Assembly (NCBI RefSeq): GCF_024679245.1
Contig: NC_090183.1
Span: forward strand, 21,919,355-21,983,354
DNA length: 64,000 bases
Source: Pseudorasbora parva
Lineage: Eukaryota > Chordata > Actinopteri > Cypriniformes > Gobionidae
Direction: 5' to 3'
The notes under the pieces are model-generated. The model saw nothing but the letters and a program-made list of their open reading frames with translations, was not told where the DNA came from and did no database searches. The translations under genes were made by a program, and so were the position numbers. Below, in pieces: positions 11,282 to 25,629 of this stretch. Numbering within the stretch: position 1 is the first letter of the stretch; every line of letters starts with the position of its first letter.

Positions 11282-12463
11282 CAACCCATTCTCACTCCCA
11301 AGGCGTCAAAAACCGAAGCATGGTCAAGTGCCTTCCGCGTCACAATTAAGACGCTAAAGGTGCCCCAAGGCGTCATGTTTCGACGCGCTGGGTGTTCCAT
11401 TCATTTCAGTGAGAACCCTTTGGCGTCATACACAGACGCGCTGGGTATTATAGTAATGTTATCGCCATGGTGAAATTGTATTAGTTTATAATTTTGCCAT
11501 TATGACATGTTGGAGTGTGTTTTTCAATTTAATCAGCAAGCATAATTTTAGTTACATTTATTTTATTTAGGCTATTTAGACATGCTTAACATGTAACCCA
11601 ACCCCATCCCATCCCTAAACCTACCCATTTGTCTGAACATGATATAAAACACAGGATATAGCCTGACATATACGACTGCATACACAAGTTATTCAAAAAA
11701 GTTAAATAATCCAAGTTTTCCGAGGCCAACGATTGATTTGTATGAAGAAAATCCCCAAAAGCGATCAGCATCTCCATCCGCAGAAGATCATCAACAAACA
11801 CAATCAAATTTCAAATATTGGCGCCCGTTACGTGAGATTTCATAGTGAAATTGCATTGGCTCTCGTATGTCTTGTGACCAATTGCGTCATTACGTCAGCA
11901 TTGATTGTAAAATGTCATTGGCTCTCGTGTGTCTTGTGACCGATTGCGTCATGCTCAGGAGTCTTTTGAATTATTTGAATGAGAAATGAATGAGTTCGTT
12001 CACGGGGCAGCGGGATCATCATTTCAGCGATTAAAACATCAAGATCGACTCTGTTCTTCACATGAAAGATATCGTATGACTTCAGAAGACTTGGAATGCA
12101 ACATGAGTTAATACTTTTATACTGCTTTGGTCAGTTTTTGCAATAAATACCTGTGACTGTACATTTATTTGCCTGTTATGTGTTTTATATTGTTTAGATA
12201 TGGGTAGGTTTAGGGTAGGAGTGGAGTTAGTTGCTCCAAAATATGAAAGTAGCCTTTAAATATTAATAAAATCATGTCTGCTTTTATAAACGCAAAATAA
12301 TTAAATGCGTCTGTTTATGAGCCAAAGGTTTATCATTGTAATGAATGAGCACCCAGCGCGTCGCAAAATGACGCCCAGGGGCACCTTTAGCGTCTTAATT
12401 GTGACGCGGAAGGCACTTGACCATGCTTCGGATTTTGACGCCTTGGGAGTGAGAAACGGGTTG
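11282..12463. mobile_element. Non-autonomous DNA element with ~120-bp TIRs (element A)
   Basis: A 1,182-bp element with long terminal inverted repeats. The left end starts CAACCCATTCTCACTCCC and the right end is its inverse to 12463. The flanks TGAATTG and TGAATTA suggest a 7-bp target duplication with one mismatch. The TIRs repeat the motifs GGCGTC and GACGCG. No transposase is present. The core (about 11590-12310) matches the core of the element at 56830-57921, although the TIRs differ. Superfamily not assigned. Confidence 0.8.
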
Positions 12464-12539
12464 TGAATTATCATTTCACTCTTTACTCCTCCACCATGCT
12501 ACCCTCCACCCATCCCTCCTGCTATATGTGTCTCTCCAC

Positions 12540-15002
<2,463 letters not shown>

Positions 15003-15040
15003 GTGTGTGTGTGTGTGTGTGTGGGGGGGGGGGGGGGGCA

Positions 15041-15315
15041 TGTTTTTGTGACATATGGGGACACAAATGTGAATAATGACATAGGTATGACATAGGTATT
15101 ACAAGGAGAGGGTGACTCATGAGGACATTGGCCATGTCCCCACTTTTCAAAATTCTTATAAATCATACAGGATGAGTTTCTTTTAGAAAGTAAAAATGCA
15201 GAATGGTTGTAGGGTACTGTGATGGGTAGGTTTAGGGGTAGGGGCAGTGTAAGGGGATAGAAAGTACGGTTTGTACAGTATAAAATCCATTACGCCTATG
15301 GAATGTCACAAAAAC
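15041..15315 (+). mobile_element. MITE with TGTTTTTGTGAC termini
   Basis: A 275-bp element with inverted ends: TGTTTTTGTGACATATG on the left and AATGTCACAAAAACA on the right. It contains GGTTTAGGGGTAGGGGCAGT, as does the shorter relative at 9418-9545. No coding capacity. The target duplication is unclear because the left flank is a GT/G tract. Confidence 0.7.
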
Positions 15316-15543
15316 AAACGTGTGCGTGCGTGTGTGGCTGTGTTATTTTGTGTTCTCTCATAACCTCTGTGTTTCTGTCAGGGGGCTGGGTAAGCAGCAG
15401 TCTGTAAAATACTGGCCCATAGCAGCTGGTAGAGCACTGGAAAACCAATCCCTTTCCATTTTAATTACCTGCACCCATGACCTCCTAGAGAGGGGAGAGA
15501 GAGAGGGAGAAAGAAGAGTGAAAACTAAGAGAGGGGGAAGGAA

Positions 15544-15729
<186 letters not shown>

Positions 15730-15919
15730 AAAACAAAAATATTTTAGGAGGAAACTGTTATCTGGCTCTATAGTTTATCCATGAGAGAAAATATACGCTT
15801 GATTGAAAATACATAAAGGATTTCCAAAACCCCTATCTGCCACCTTTTTTGTATTCTCGAGTTCCAGAGCATCAATAATACGCTTTTGGACAAGCCAATG
15901 ATATAAAAAAAATTAAATA

Positions 15920-17390
15920 CAGTCGGGCAAAAATAGGATTTAGTCAGCTACCAATTGTGCAAGTTCTCCCACTTAAAAAGATAAGAGAGGCCTGTAATGT
16001 CGTACACCTCAACTATGAGAAACGGAATGAGGGGGAAAAAAATCCAGAAAATCACGTTGTCTGGTTTTTAAAGAATTTGTTTGCAAATTATGGTGGGAAA
16101 TAAGTATTTGGTCACCTACAAAAAAAAAAAAAAACAAGATTTCTGGCTCTCACAGACTTGTAATTTCTTCTTTAAGAGGCTCCTTTATTCTCCACTAATT
16201 ACCTGTATTAATGGCACCCTGTTCACAACCTCAAACAGTCAGACTCCAAACTTCACTATGGCCAAGACCAAAGAGCTGTCAAAGAACACCAGAAACAAAA
16301 ATGTAGACCTGTACCAGGCTGGGAAGACTGAATCTGCAATAGGCAAGCAGCTTGGTGTGAAAAAAATCAACTGTGGGAGCAATTATTAGAAAATGGAAGA
16401 CATACAAGACCACTGACCACTCGATCTGGGGCTCCATACAAGATCTTACCCTGTGGGGTCAAAATGAGCACAATAATTGGGAGCAAAAATTCCATAACCA
16501 CACAGGGGGACCTCGTAAATTAACTGCAGAGAACTGGGATCAAAGTAACAATGGCTACCATCAGTAACATGATGCCTGGGCCCGCCTGAAGTTTGCTAGA
16601 GAGCATTTGGATGATCCAGAAGAGGATTGGGAGAATGTCATATGGTCGAATGAAACCAAAATATAACTTTTTGGTAAAAACTCAACTTGTTGTGTTTGGA
16701 GGAGAAAGAATGCTGAGTTGCACCATACCTACTGTGAAGCATGGGGGTGGAAACATCATGCTTTGGGCTGTTTTTCTGCAAAGGGACTAGGACGACTGAT
16801 CTGCGTAAAGGAAAGAATGAAAGTGAATTTTGAGTAAAAACCTCCTTCCATCAGCAAGGGCATTGAAGATGAAATGTGGCTGGGTCTTTTAGCATGACAA
16901 TGATCCCAAACACACTACCCAGGCAACGAAGGAGTGGCTTCGTAAGATGCTTTTCAATGTCCTGGAGTGGCCTAGCCAGTCTCCAGATCTCAACCCCAAA
17001 GAAAATCTTTGGAAGGAGTTGAAAACCTGTGTTGCCCATCAAAACATCACTGCTCCATAGGAGATCTGCATGGGGGAATGTGCCAAACTACCAGCAGTGT
17101 ACAGTGTGTAAAAAACTTGTGGCGACTTACAGAAAACGTTTGACCTGTCATTGCCAACAAAGGTTATATAACAAAGTATTGATATGAACTTTTGTTATTG
17201 ATCAAATACTTATTTTCCATCATAATTCGCAAATAAGTTATTTAAAAATCAGACAATGTAATTTTCTGTATTTTTCCTCTTCTTATTCTGTCTCTCAGAG
17301 TTGAATTGTACTTATGATGAAAATTACAGGCCTCTCTCAGCGGGAGAACTTGCACAATTGGTGGCTAACTAAATACTTTTTTCCCCACTG
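15920..17390 (+). mobile_element. Tc1-like transposon, full length, decayed
   Basis: A 1,471-bp Tc1/mariner element with TA on both sides (15918-15919, 17391-17392). The inverted ends start CAGTCGGGCAAAA on the left and CAGTGGGGAAAAA on the right, and both then include ACCAATTGTGCAAGTTCTCC. The transposase gene lies at 16258-17169 and is broken. It is a different family from the copies at 1 kb and 22 kb. Confidence 0.9.
16258..17169 (+). pseudogene. Tc1-like transposase
   Basis: Starts MAKTKELSKNTRNKNVDLYQ, the helix-turn-helix region of a Tc1-like transposase, then shifts frame near 16365. The first catalytic position reads WSNETKI followed by a stop: Asn stands where the family has Asp. 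Later parts keep the second Asp in HDNDPKHT and the Glu in [10 protein letters not shown]. Several further stops occur before the expected C-terminus. The protein would be inactive even without the stops. Confidence 0.85.
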
Positions 17391-17456
17391 TATAATTGAA
17401 ACTAATTCAATTTAAACATCTGACATGTACACTATCAATGATGAGCTCATTTTTAA

Positions 17457-18269
17457 AGGGTTACTTCAGCGATTAGCATATGGCTTTGTATCAGTAGAAA
17501 CCCTGGAGTATATTCAAATGATTGTGCTTCCCCCCCTCATATCCCCCTGAGACAAGAGATTTATCCATTTTATTTCTGAAAAAATTCCTCCCATGACGCA
17601 AATATCGTCAATTTGCGCCATCTGAGGAATTGTTGGCCAGAGGCTAAAGACTTCAGCCAGCAGAGGGAGCCATTTCCGCATGTTTTCAACTCGCGCGTGG
17701 GGGATGGGAGATCACACTCTGCAGCCTCAGGCATTCATGTTTAAACGGTGTGGCCAGCAGAGCCAAGTAAGTCTTTCAACTTCTCAAACTAATTCCTATG
17801 AAAGTTAAGCTTTCAAAGGCATGAACTGAAAACGCGCTACACTGAACATGCGCTGTGAATCTATGCCAGGGATGCGTTTACCTCACAACTCATCACGAGC
17901 TCATCCATGACTGTCAAAATATCTGACTCCAGCAGCGTTTTGGGCTTTGAGACTCCCTCAGTGGCTAAATCACATATTGAACAGACACGTTCAGTTTTTA
18001 ATTGTAGTGTCTTCTCTCTAACTGAACTGATTTTATGAAAATGAACGCAGTCGCGGTGGGAAAGTGATCAGTGATTCAGTAATCTAGTTGGTGGCTTTGC
18101 GAGTGGCCTCTTAGGGCAGCGAAGTATTCTAGGAATTGTTGTCTTTCATCCCCATGAGACAAAAATACGTTTTTTTAAAAGCACCAAATCAAAAAATAAT
18201 TTCACATTTCTACTACATTAATGACCCAGTTTAAATAAAGATTCATCATCCCAGCACTGAAGTACTCCT
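17457..18269. mobile_element. TTAA-flanked MITE (piggyBac-like ends)
   Basis: An 813-bp non-coding segment with short inverted ends AGGGTTACTTCAG and AGGAGTACTTCAG (right end read inward), flanked by TTAA at 17453-17456 and 18270-18273. TTAA duplication is typical of piggyBac-type transposition, but the TIRs are short and imperfect. Confidence 0.55.
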
Positions 18270-18273
18270 TTAA

Positions 18274-19120
18274 TTCTATTTGCAATACTTTAAAATGCAG
18301 TTACTTGAATACATGTCTTTTAACATTAGTTTTTAATTTTTAAATTAAAAAATAAATAAATACATAATGATTTATGAAGAAAAAAAGCCCCAGTACAATA
18401 ATTAAATTCTTGAAAAAGAGGAAATTTTACAAGCACTAAATTAACCACAGTCTGGGTTGATGATGTGGGATATCATTTTAGGATGAGTTGAGTTTTATCT
18501 TGTCAAGTTTCATATACTGAAGGCTGTGGAGAAACTTGTTTGCAACTAAACTCTCCACAGTACTTGGATGCAATTGTTTTAGTTAGTGTCATGACATAAC
18601 TGTCAGTAGGAGGCTGCTATGCTTTCTGATGACCTATAATAGGCCTGTGGGAGCGAAGCCAGGGCAACGGTTGACTCATCACTCAAACCTGGAGACTGGT
18701 TTTGTGCTTCTTACAACCTGTCAAACAGAAAATTTAATTGAGATGTAGCAGAAACTGCATTCTTATATCTTCTTATTTAGTATACAAATATGCAAGTGTG
18801 TGTCCCAGCTAACAGGGTAAATTCCCATAAATTTCACTAGCGTTCTTTTCTTAAGTTTTATAAATGTTAGGAAAAAATGTTCTTAAAACAATGTTTATGG
18901 AACATAAACAAATAATGATAACAAATAATTAAAGCTGCACTATGTAGTTTTTCCATCCGCTAGAGGGCGCCTATTCAAAATAAATGCGTAGTTTGATAAA
19001 AACCAAGTTTGTGCGCAGAATCTTGGCCAGTGGAAAGCCAGTGGAAAAGAATCAGGATAGGACTCATGTTCATGAATGTGATTATTAACGTTACTGTAGT
19101 ATTACAACCCACTGTTGGGT
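18274..19120. other. Non-coding DNA with repeat scraps
   Basis: No gene. Bases 18800-18920 resemble the AACATTC-rich repeat seen at 25640-25890 and 36066-36610. Bases 18945-19060, starting TTAAAGCTGCACTATG, look like the left end of another TTAA-type MITE. Confidence 0.4.
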
Positions 19121-19494
19121 TGGTGGCTGATTGATTGTTCCTGATCGATTGCTCCTGTCTGTCTGCCTGCTGCTGCTGCCTGCCTCAGTGTTTGTAGCTC
19201 TGTATAGCTGTGTTTGAATCTCTATTTGATATATTTTCTTTGTTATTTACGCTGCTAAATATAACTTACTCATCACCATATAGTGTTTAATTTAGCCTAT
19301 CAATTTAAATTTGACATTACTAGCTTTTAATCTAAATCACTACCACACATTAGCTTTTCGCTAGCCTGGTAGCTTTCCATCCCGGCATCTGGCTCTCCTG
19401 ATTTCTTTAGACAACTGTGGTGAGTTGGATTATTAAAAAGACTCCATCAGACAACTGTGGTAAGTTTTGGATTCATCAACAAATACGGTAAGCC

Positions 19495-20333
19495 ATGTCT
19501 TCTTCTCCTGTCATTATCACTTGCACTACATGCTACATGTTTAGCATTTCTATCTCCGTTGGCGAACAGGGCTTCACATGTGATAAATGTAAGGAATTAA
19601 TCATTTAGAGACACGCATCCAAGCTTTATGTGAGAGTAGTGAGAATGTAACAGCTTTAGATACTGCTTTGGATGCGACTAGCTTAGTAAACACTCATTGT
19701 TTGGTTCCGGCTGAACCCGCGCAGCAGGGCTGGGTGACGATGAGAAAGCATAGTCGCAGATCAAAAAAACACTCTTCCGTTCTGATTAGAACATCAAACA
19801 GGTTCTCCCCACTCAGTGACGCACCCACTGAGGATCCTGTTGAAAGTGCCCTAGTTTTTGGCGATTCTATTACACGGAACGTGAAAATAGAGACACCAGC
19901 CACCATAGTCACATGTTTACCGGGAGCCAGAGCGCCTGACATCAAAGCAAATTTAAAAGTGCTGGCTAAAGCTAATCATAAATTCTCTAAGATTATTATT
20001 CACGTTGGCACTAATGATGTTCGACTTTGCCAGTCGGAGATCACCAAAATTAACATTAAAGAGGTGTGTAAACTCGCAAGTATGATGTCAAAGGCTGTAT
20101 TTTTCTCTGGTCTCCTCCCTGCTAAAAGGAGTGATGAAATAGTTAGCAGATTATCATCACTCAATGGCTGGTTGTCTAAGTGGTGTCTGCAAAATAACAT
20201 AGGGTTCATAGACAATTGGAAAAGTTTTTGGGGCAGACTTGACCTGTTGAAGATAGACGGCATTCATCCCTCCTGGGCTGGTGCTGCTCTTCTCTCTAGT
20301 AATTTGGCACATAGTCTTAGAGCTAAACCTTGA
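19495..20333 (+). pseudogene. LINE ORF1 with SGNH esterase domain
   Basis: From the ATG at 19495 the frame has a Cys-rich start (ITCTTCYM and FTCDKC, a probable zinc-binding finger). A one-base shift near 19600 moves it to the frame open from 19668 to 20333. That part carries the SGNH/GDSL esterase blocks: GDSITRNV, the HVGTNDV block with the Gly and Asn of the oxyanion hole, and the C-terminal DGIHPSWAG with the catalytic Asp and His. Such esterase ORF1 proteins are known in CR1/L2-type LINEs and are thought to help bind RNA or membranes. The start is ancestral rather than usable because of the shift. Confidence 0.8.
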
Positions 20334-20573
20334 CTCACTGGGGCCCAGGTCAGGAAGCAGACAAACTGGCTAAACCAACCATCTGCTAGCTGTCTCACGT
20401 CACCAAAGTCAGCTAAATCCCAGCACATAGAGACTCTTTCACCTAGATATTATCACATAGAGACTGTGTCTGTTCCCAGAATTAGTAAATACAAAAAAAC
20501 ATCAAAACCATTCAACAGTAAAAATTTAATTGATGTCTAACAAATAAACAACAGATATAATACGGATGAACAA

Positions 20574-21786
20574 TTGATAAAGCTTGGGTTGCTGAATATT
20601 CGATCCCTTTCTCCAAAAATGCTTATTGTCAATGATATGATTATAGATCATAACTTAGATGTGCTGTGTTTGACAGAAACCTGGCTAAAACCTGACGATT
20701 ACATTACTTTAAATGAGTGCACCCCCCGAGATTATTGTTATAAACATCAGCCACGTCTGAAAGGTAAAGGGAGGGGTGTTGCTGTAATTTATAATAATAT
20801 TTTCAGTATTACTCAGAAGTCTAGTTTCAAATATAATTCCTTTGAAGTTTTGGTGCTTTATGTAACGCTGTGTAGTGTAAATGATAAATCCCATTTGACA
20901 TTTGTGTTGGCTACTGTATACAGGCCACCAGGGCACAATACAGACTTTATCAAAGAATTTGCTGGTTTTGTATCAGAGTTAGTTTTAGCTGTAGATAAAG
21001 TACTAATTGTTGGTGATTTTAATATCCATGTAGACAATGAAAAAGACGCATTGGGATTGGCATTTAGAGACATTCTAAACTCTATTGGAGTTAGACAACA
21101 CGTACCGGGACCCACTCATCGTCTTAATCATACTTTAGATCTAATAATTCTGTTAAAATTCTGCAGCAGAGTGATGACATCTCAGATCATTACCTAATAT
21201 CATGTATACTTAATTTTCCTAAGGCTGCAAAGCCATCCCCTTGCTTCAAATATGGAAGGACGATAACCGCTGCGACTAAAGATTGCTTTGTACATAATCT
21301 TCCTCATCAGTTCCATCTCCTCAGCATTACAGATAGCAAAGAGGAACTTGATGCTGCAACAGAAACTATTGACTCTCTCTTTACTAGCACTTTAATCATA
21401 GTTGCTCCCCGGCGCTTAAAGAAGATTAAAGCAAATAATCCAACGCCGTGGTACAACGAGCACACTCGGGCCCTTAAAACAGCAGCCAGAAAAATGGAGC
21501 GCAGCTGGAAGAAAACAAAACTGGAGGTTTTTCGCAATTTGTGGAAAGAGAGCATGATGGCATATAGAAAGGCCATAAAAACTGCTAGATCTGCTTATTT
21601 CTCAACTCTTTTAGAAGAAAACAAACACAACCCTAAGTATTTATTCGATACAGTGGCTAAATTATCAAAAAATAAAGCTTCAACTTCTGATGTTTTTAAA
21701 TAACACAGCAGTAATGGCTTTATGGACTTCTTTACTTGTAAGATTGATAATATTAGGAATAAAATTATAACCATGCAGCCGTCTAC
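20574..21786 (+). pseudogene. LINE ORF2, endonuclease part
   Basis: An apurinic/apyrimidinic-type endonuclease domain that would nick the target DNA. Recognisable blocks are LLNIRSLSPK, CLTETWL (catalytic Glu), ATVYRPPG, VGDFNIHVD (Asp and Asn) and, after a shift near 21150, SDHYLIS (Asp-His). A basic linker then runs to a TAA near 21703. The frame opens with TTG and not ATG. The Tc1-like insertion at 21789 follows. No RT domain remains. Confidence 0.82.
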
Positions 21787-21788
21787 TA

Positions 21789-23423
21789 CAGTCCCTGACA
21801 AAAGTCTTGTCGCTTATCTATTTTCTAGAAATACCTGATATTAACCTGACTTTTAATTAATTAATTGTTGTTAGAAATAGCTCATATGAAAAGCTAAAAC
21901 CCTCCCAAATAATGTTTAATGCACTGAAATAAATAATTTTCACAGAAAAAATATTTATCATTTAATCAAGATGGAAAGGTCAAATTTTGGCAACACAAAA
22001 GTTTTGTTGTCTACACAGAAATTGAACAAATTTACAGCAAATACAAAAATATGTCAGCAAATTAAGTTGAGGTGCTGTGAGATCCAAATTTAATATCTTG
22101 TATGACTTCCATGAGCTTGAAGGACTGCATCCATGCGGCATCCATCACAATTTATTGATGAAGTCATCAGGAATAGCTAAGAAAGCAGTCTTGCATGCCT
22201 CCCAGAGTTCATCAATATTCTTTGGTTTCGTCTTCCATGCGTCCTCTTTCATCCTACCCCACATATGCTCAATGATGTTCATGTCTGGTGACTGGGCTGG
22301 CCAATCCTGGAGCATCTTGATCTTCTTCACCTGAGGAACTTTGATGTGGAGATGGATGTATGCGATGGAGCACCATCCTGCTGCAGAATTTGGCCTCTTT
22401 TATGGTTGGGAATAAGAGGTAGCTAAGATTTCTTGGTATTTTAGATTATTGATGTCGCCTTCCACCCTGCAGATCTCTCGCACACCCCCATACTGGATGT
22501 AACCCCAGACCATGATTTTTCCGCCACCAAACTTCACTGTTTTCTGGGTGAACCTCGGATCCATTCTGGCTCCAGTAGGTCTCCTGCAATATTTGCGGTG
22601 ACTGTGGTGTAATTCAACAGAAGATTCATTTGAAAAATCCACCTTCTGCCACTTTTCCTGCGTCCATCCTTTTAGCAGGCTGTGGGCCTTGGCAAATGCC
22701 ACATGGTTTTTCAATTGTCTTTTTTTTTTAGTGCTGGCTTCTGGGCACTGATTCGACCATGGAGGCCATTTCGAGACAGAATCCGACAAACTGTTCTGGT
22801 TGACACAGGGACTTCAGGTGACCAGGTCTCGTGGAGCTCTGCTGCAGTGGAAAATGGGCTGGCCTTGGATTTTCGAGCCAACAAATGGTCCTCTTGAGCA
22901 GTTGTCTTGCGGGGTCTGCCTGACCTGGGCTTGTCAAAAACGTCTCCAGTCTCTTCAAATCTTTTTTTTTATCCTCTGTACTTGACGCTGAGACACATTG
23001 AAGGTGTCTGCCACATCAGCAGTGGATCTGGTCTTCCAGCCTCTTGATAATCAAAACTTTAGTCTCAGGGTGAATCTTAGGCATGTTTGCAGAGGTCTAG
23101 TTGCAGTTGATGTGAAGGTCTAGTGTACTGGGGTTCTTTTTATACACACTTGAGACCTAATTGATCCATTATTAGTCACAGGTGAAGCTCATATGACAAG
23201 GTGACAACACTTAAGTCTTTGCAAAAATTGACTCAATGGGCTTTACCAAGCTGTGAATATTAGAATACTTTTTGAAAGTTTAGTTTTTCACTGAAACATT
23301 TTCACAAAAGCTGGTGGGATTAAAATGAGCCATTTCTTGAAAAAAAAATCTTGATTAGAAATATATTTCAGCGGCACTTTAGGTCAATTTGTACACAAGC
23401 GACAAGACTTTTGTCAGGGACTG
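21789..23423 (-). mobile_element. Tc1-like transposon inserted in the LINE
   Basis: A 1,635-bp element with inverted ends CAGTCCCTGACAAAAGTC at both termini and TA target duplications (21787-21788, 23424-23425). It lies inside LINE ORF2. Its transposase is on the minus strand and broken. The terminal repeats differ from the other two Tc1-like elements in the window. Confidence 0.92.
22145..23084 (-). pseudogene. Tc1-like transposase (minus strand)
   Basis: From the ATG at 23084 it reads MPKIHPETKVLIIKRL, a Tc1-like N-terminus. Frameshifts and stops break it into pieces: DNA-binding region (about 22728-22958), catalytic core (22400-22789) and C-terminus (22145-22330). The C-terminal piece keeps the catalytic Glu in MNIIEHMWG. 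The first catalytic position reads FSNESSVEL, with Asn in place of Asp, as in the unrelated copy at 16 kb. Inactive. Confidence 0.85.
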
Positions 23424-23770
23424 TATGCTGTCTAGCTACACTCTCACCAACCACCAGTGTTGGGCAAGCTACTTGGAAAATGTAGTGAGCTAAGCTACCA
23501 GTTACTCTACATTAAATTAAGCTTCACTACACTGAAGCTACCCCCCTTGGAAATGTAGCAAGCTAAGCTACAGCAACTTGAAAAAAGTAGTTTACTACAT
23601 CTAAGCTACTTTTTATTTATTTAATTTTATATTGAACCCACTTCATTCCAATCAATGCTATTTCAGTGATCAATAAAAGTCAAGCATATAGACACACATT
23701 TTTTTAGTTATACAAAAACTGTCCGAAATCAATTCGGCAACAAAAACATGTGATCCATAATATTAACAAA

Positions 23771-24010
23771 ACCAGGGGCCTATTGCACAAAACTAGGACA
23801 AGGGATTAAGCCGGGATATCTTGGGGATCTTGTCATTTTTATGCAAAATTTAGTACAAAGCTGTCATGTAAACATACCCTGAAGGCAAACTCATAGCAAG
23901 AACGATAACGATAATGAAAGATAACTGTATATTAGTGGATAAATTGAGCCAGGATCACCCAAATATACCGGCTTAATCCCTTATCCTAGTATTGTGCAAA
24001 GGCCCCTGGT
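23771..24010. mobile_element. Small palindromic MITE nested in the hAT MITE
   Basis: About 240 bp with near-perfect inverted ends: ACCAGGGGCCTATTGCAC on the left and GTGCAAAGGCCCCTGGT on the right, each followed inward by a GGATTAAGCCGG-like block. No clear target duplication. A (GT)n array (24016-24106) starts right at its edge. Confidence 0.7.
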
Positions 24011-24013
24011 GTC

Positions 24014-24015
<2 letters not shown>

Positions 24016-24106
<91 letters not shown>
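24016..24106. repeat. (GT)n microsatellite, ~90 bp
   Basis: A pure GT/CA array between the nested MITE and the rest of the hAT MITE. Confidence 0.97.
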
Positions 24107-24744
24107 TCCCACACACATGAAACAAGTTTCATTCATTAATTTATATCAAGAGGTGGCCAGGCTAGACCCCGATACTTTTAACAAGAGGTGTTTATTCAAG
24201 AGACACAATAGATTTGAAAACTTTGCAGTTTCTCTTTTGTAACCGCGCGGACGATGCGCGTTCAACAGCGACTTGAGCGCTAGGGGAAAAAAACGTCAAC
24301 CAGATAGTGCGAATGTGCACGCGCCTATCCCGTCTTTACGCGCTCACTGCCAAATGAGTACTTTGAAAGGCTCGTGCGCACATCTGTGTGTGTCTTTGAA
24401 AGGCTTGCGCGCGCATCTGTGCGTGTCTGCGCGAGGCAGAAAGGAACGTAGAAAGTGAAGTATATCCGCGTTCTTATCAGTTGTGTTTCCAATTTGTGCT
24501 TGATCCTCAGAAATGCTTGGGAAAATGTAACGTTAGCTTGTGTGGACGTTACCGCACTACTTGATCAACAGAAGAGCTTCACTACTGAAAAGCTATTTCA
24601 TTGAGAAAACAGCGACGCTACCACCACGCTACTGAAAAATGTAGTTAAGCTAGTAACTTCACTACTTGTAGCGACGCTACTGCCCAACACTGCCTACCAC
24701 TACTTTACAATCGCTAATTTCCATCAAATTACAGTGTCTACATA

Positions 24745-25560
24745 AAATATAGTCCACTTGTGTGCTCCTTATATGACACTCTTATATGTGACACTCTTAT
24801 ATGTCACCCTGTGTTCCTGCCTCTTCTGAAAGTACGTGTTCACCACAGCCATCTCTATACTTTTATCAAAGTCTACCAACCTCTGTCCTTCTGGGTTCCT
24901 TTCCTGAAGACCAAACCTGCCCATCAATTGCTTGTCCCCACTATATTCCCTTCCCCAACATGTCCATTCAAATATCCCCCTATCACTATCCTCTCACCTC
25001 TGGGAACAGTCTGCATCACTTCCTCCAACTTTCTCATCTTGCTTACAACTTACTTGTGGAGCAGAGGCACTAACAAAATTCAGCATCACACCTTCAATAT
25101 CCAGCTTCAGACTCATCAACCTATCTGACACTCTCTTTACCTCCAGAACATTCTTCACAAACACCTCCTTCAGGATAGCTCCAACTCCATTTTTCTTCCT
25201 GTCCACACTATTATAAAACAGTTTAAACTCTGCCCCAATGCTTCTAGCCTTATTCCCTTTCCTCCTGGTCTCCTGGACACACAAAACATCAAATTTCCTC
25301 CTCTGCATGATATTTACCATTTCTCTGCCTTTACCTGTCATTGTACCAACATTCAAAGTCTCTACTTTCAGTCCTAAACTCCTGCCTTTCCTCTTCTCTC
25401 TCTGCCTATGGACATGCCTTCCTCCTCTCCTTCTTTGACTAACAGTAGCCCAATTTCCACTAGTGCCCTGTAGGTCAACAGCGCTGATGGCAGTTGTTGG
25501 TAACCTGGGACCCAACCGATCCGGTATGGAAGTCATATTCGCATAATGAATTTGGCAAAA
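24745..25560 (-). pseudogene. RTE-type LINE endonuclease fragment
   Basis: On the minus strand a frame from about 25536 encodes the start of an RTE-clade (BovB/Rex3-like) ORF: an Arg-rich leader, then LNVGTMTGKGREMVNIM, the catalytic Glu in CVQETR, the RNGVG-like block and the MLNFVSAS region. After a frameshift near 25030 it continues to VNTYFQKRQEHRVTYKS near 24800. The RT and 3' end are missing, so only the 5' part survives. Inactive. Confidence 0.75.
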
Positions 25561-25629
25561 AATTTACGTCGGATTCTCTTCCTGACTCAACCCTCTATTT
25601 ATTAGCGCTTGGGAGCGACAAAAGGTACA

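Larger units (their letters stand above)
23455..24692. mobile_element. hAT-type MITE in the LINE
   Basis: A 1,238-bp element with ends CAGTGTTGGGCAAG and its inverse, typical of hAT elements, flanked by 8-bp duplications CCAACCAC (23447-23454) and CCTACCAC (24693-24700; one mismatch). It has no transposase. It has itself been hit by a small MITE (23771-24010) and carries a (GT)n array. Its right part (24240-24460) is GC-rich and CpG-rich. Confidence 0.82.
19125..24740 (+). mobile_element. CR1/L2-clade LINE, split by two transposons
   Basis: A non-LTR retrotransposon with a 5' UTR, an esterase ORF1 (19495-20333) and the start of ORF2 (20574-21786). A Tc1-like element (21789-23423) and a hAT MITE (23455-24692) interrupt it. 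Taking both out restores an ORF2 reading that continues in 23424-23454 and 24701-24740, ending in FTIANFHQITVS. The LINE then stops abruptly against an RTE fragment, so the RT domain and 3' end are missing. Confidence 0.8.

Noticed and set aside
24760..25216. Plus-strand frames of 90-122 codons
   Set aside because: Antisense of the RTE endonuclease fragment, which has clear catalytic motifs on the minus strand.
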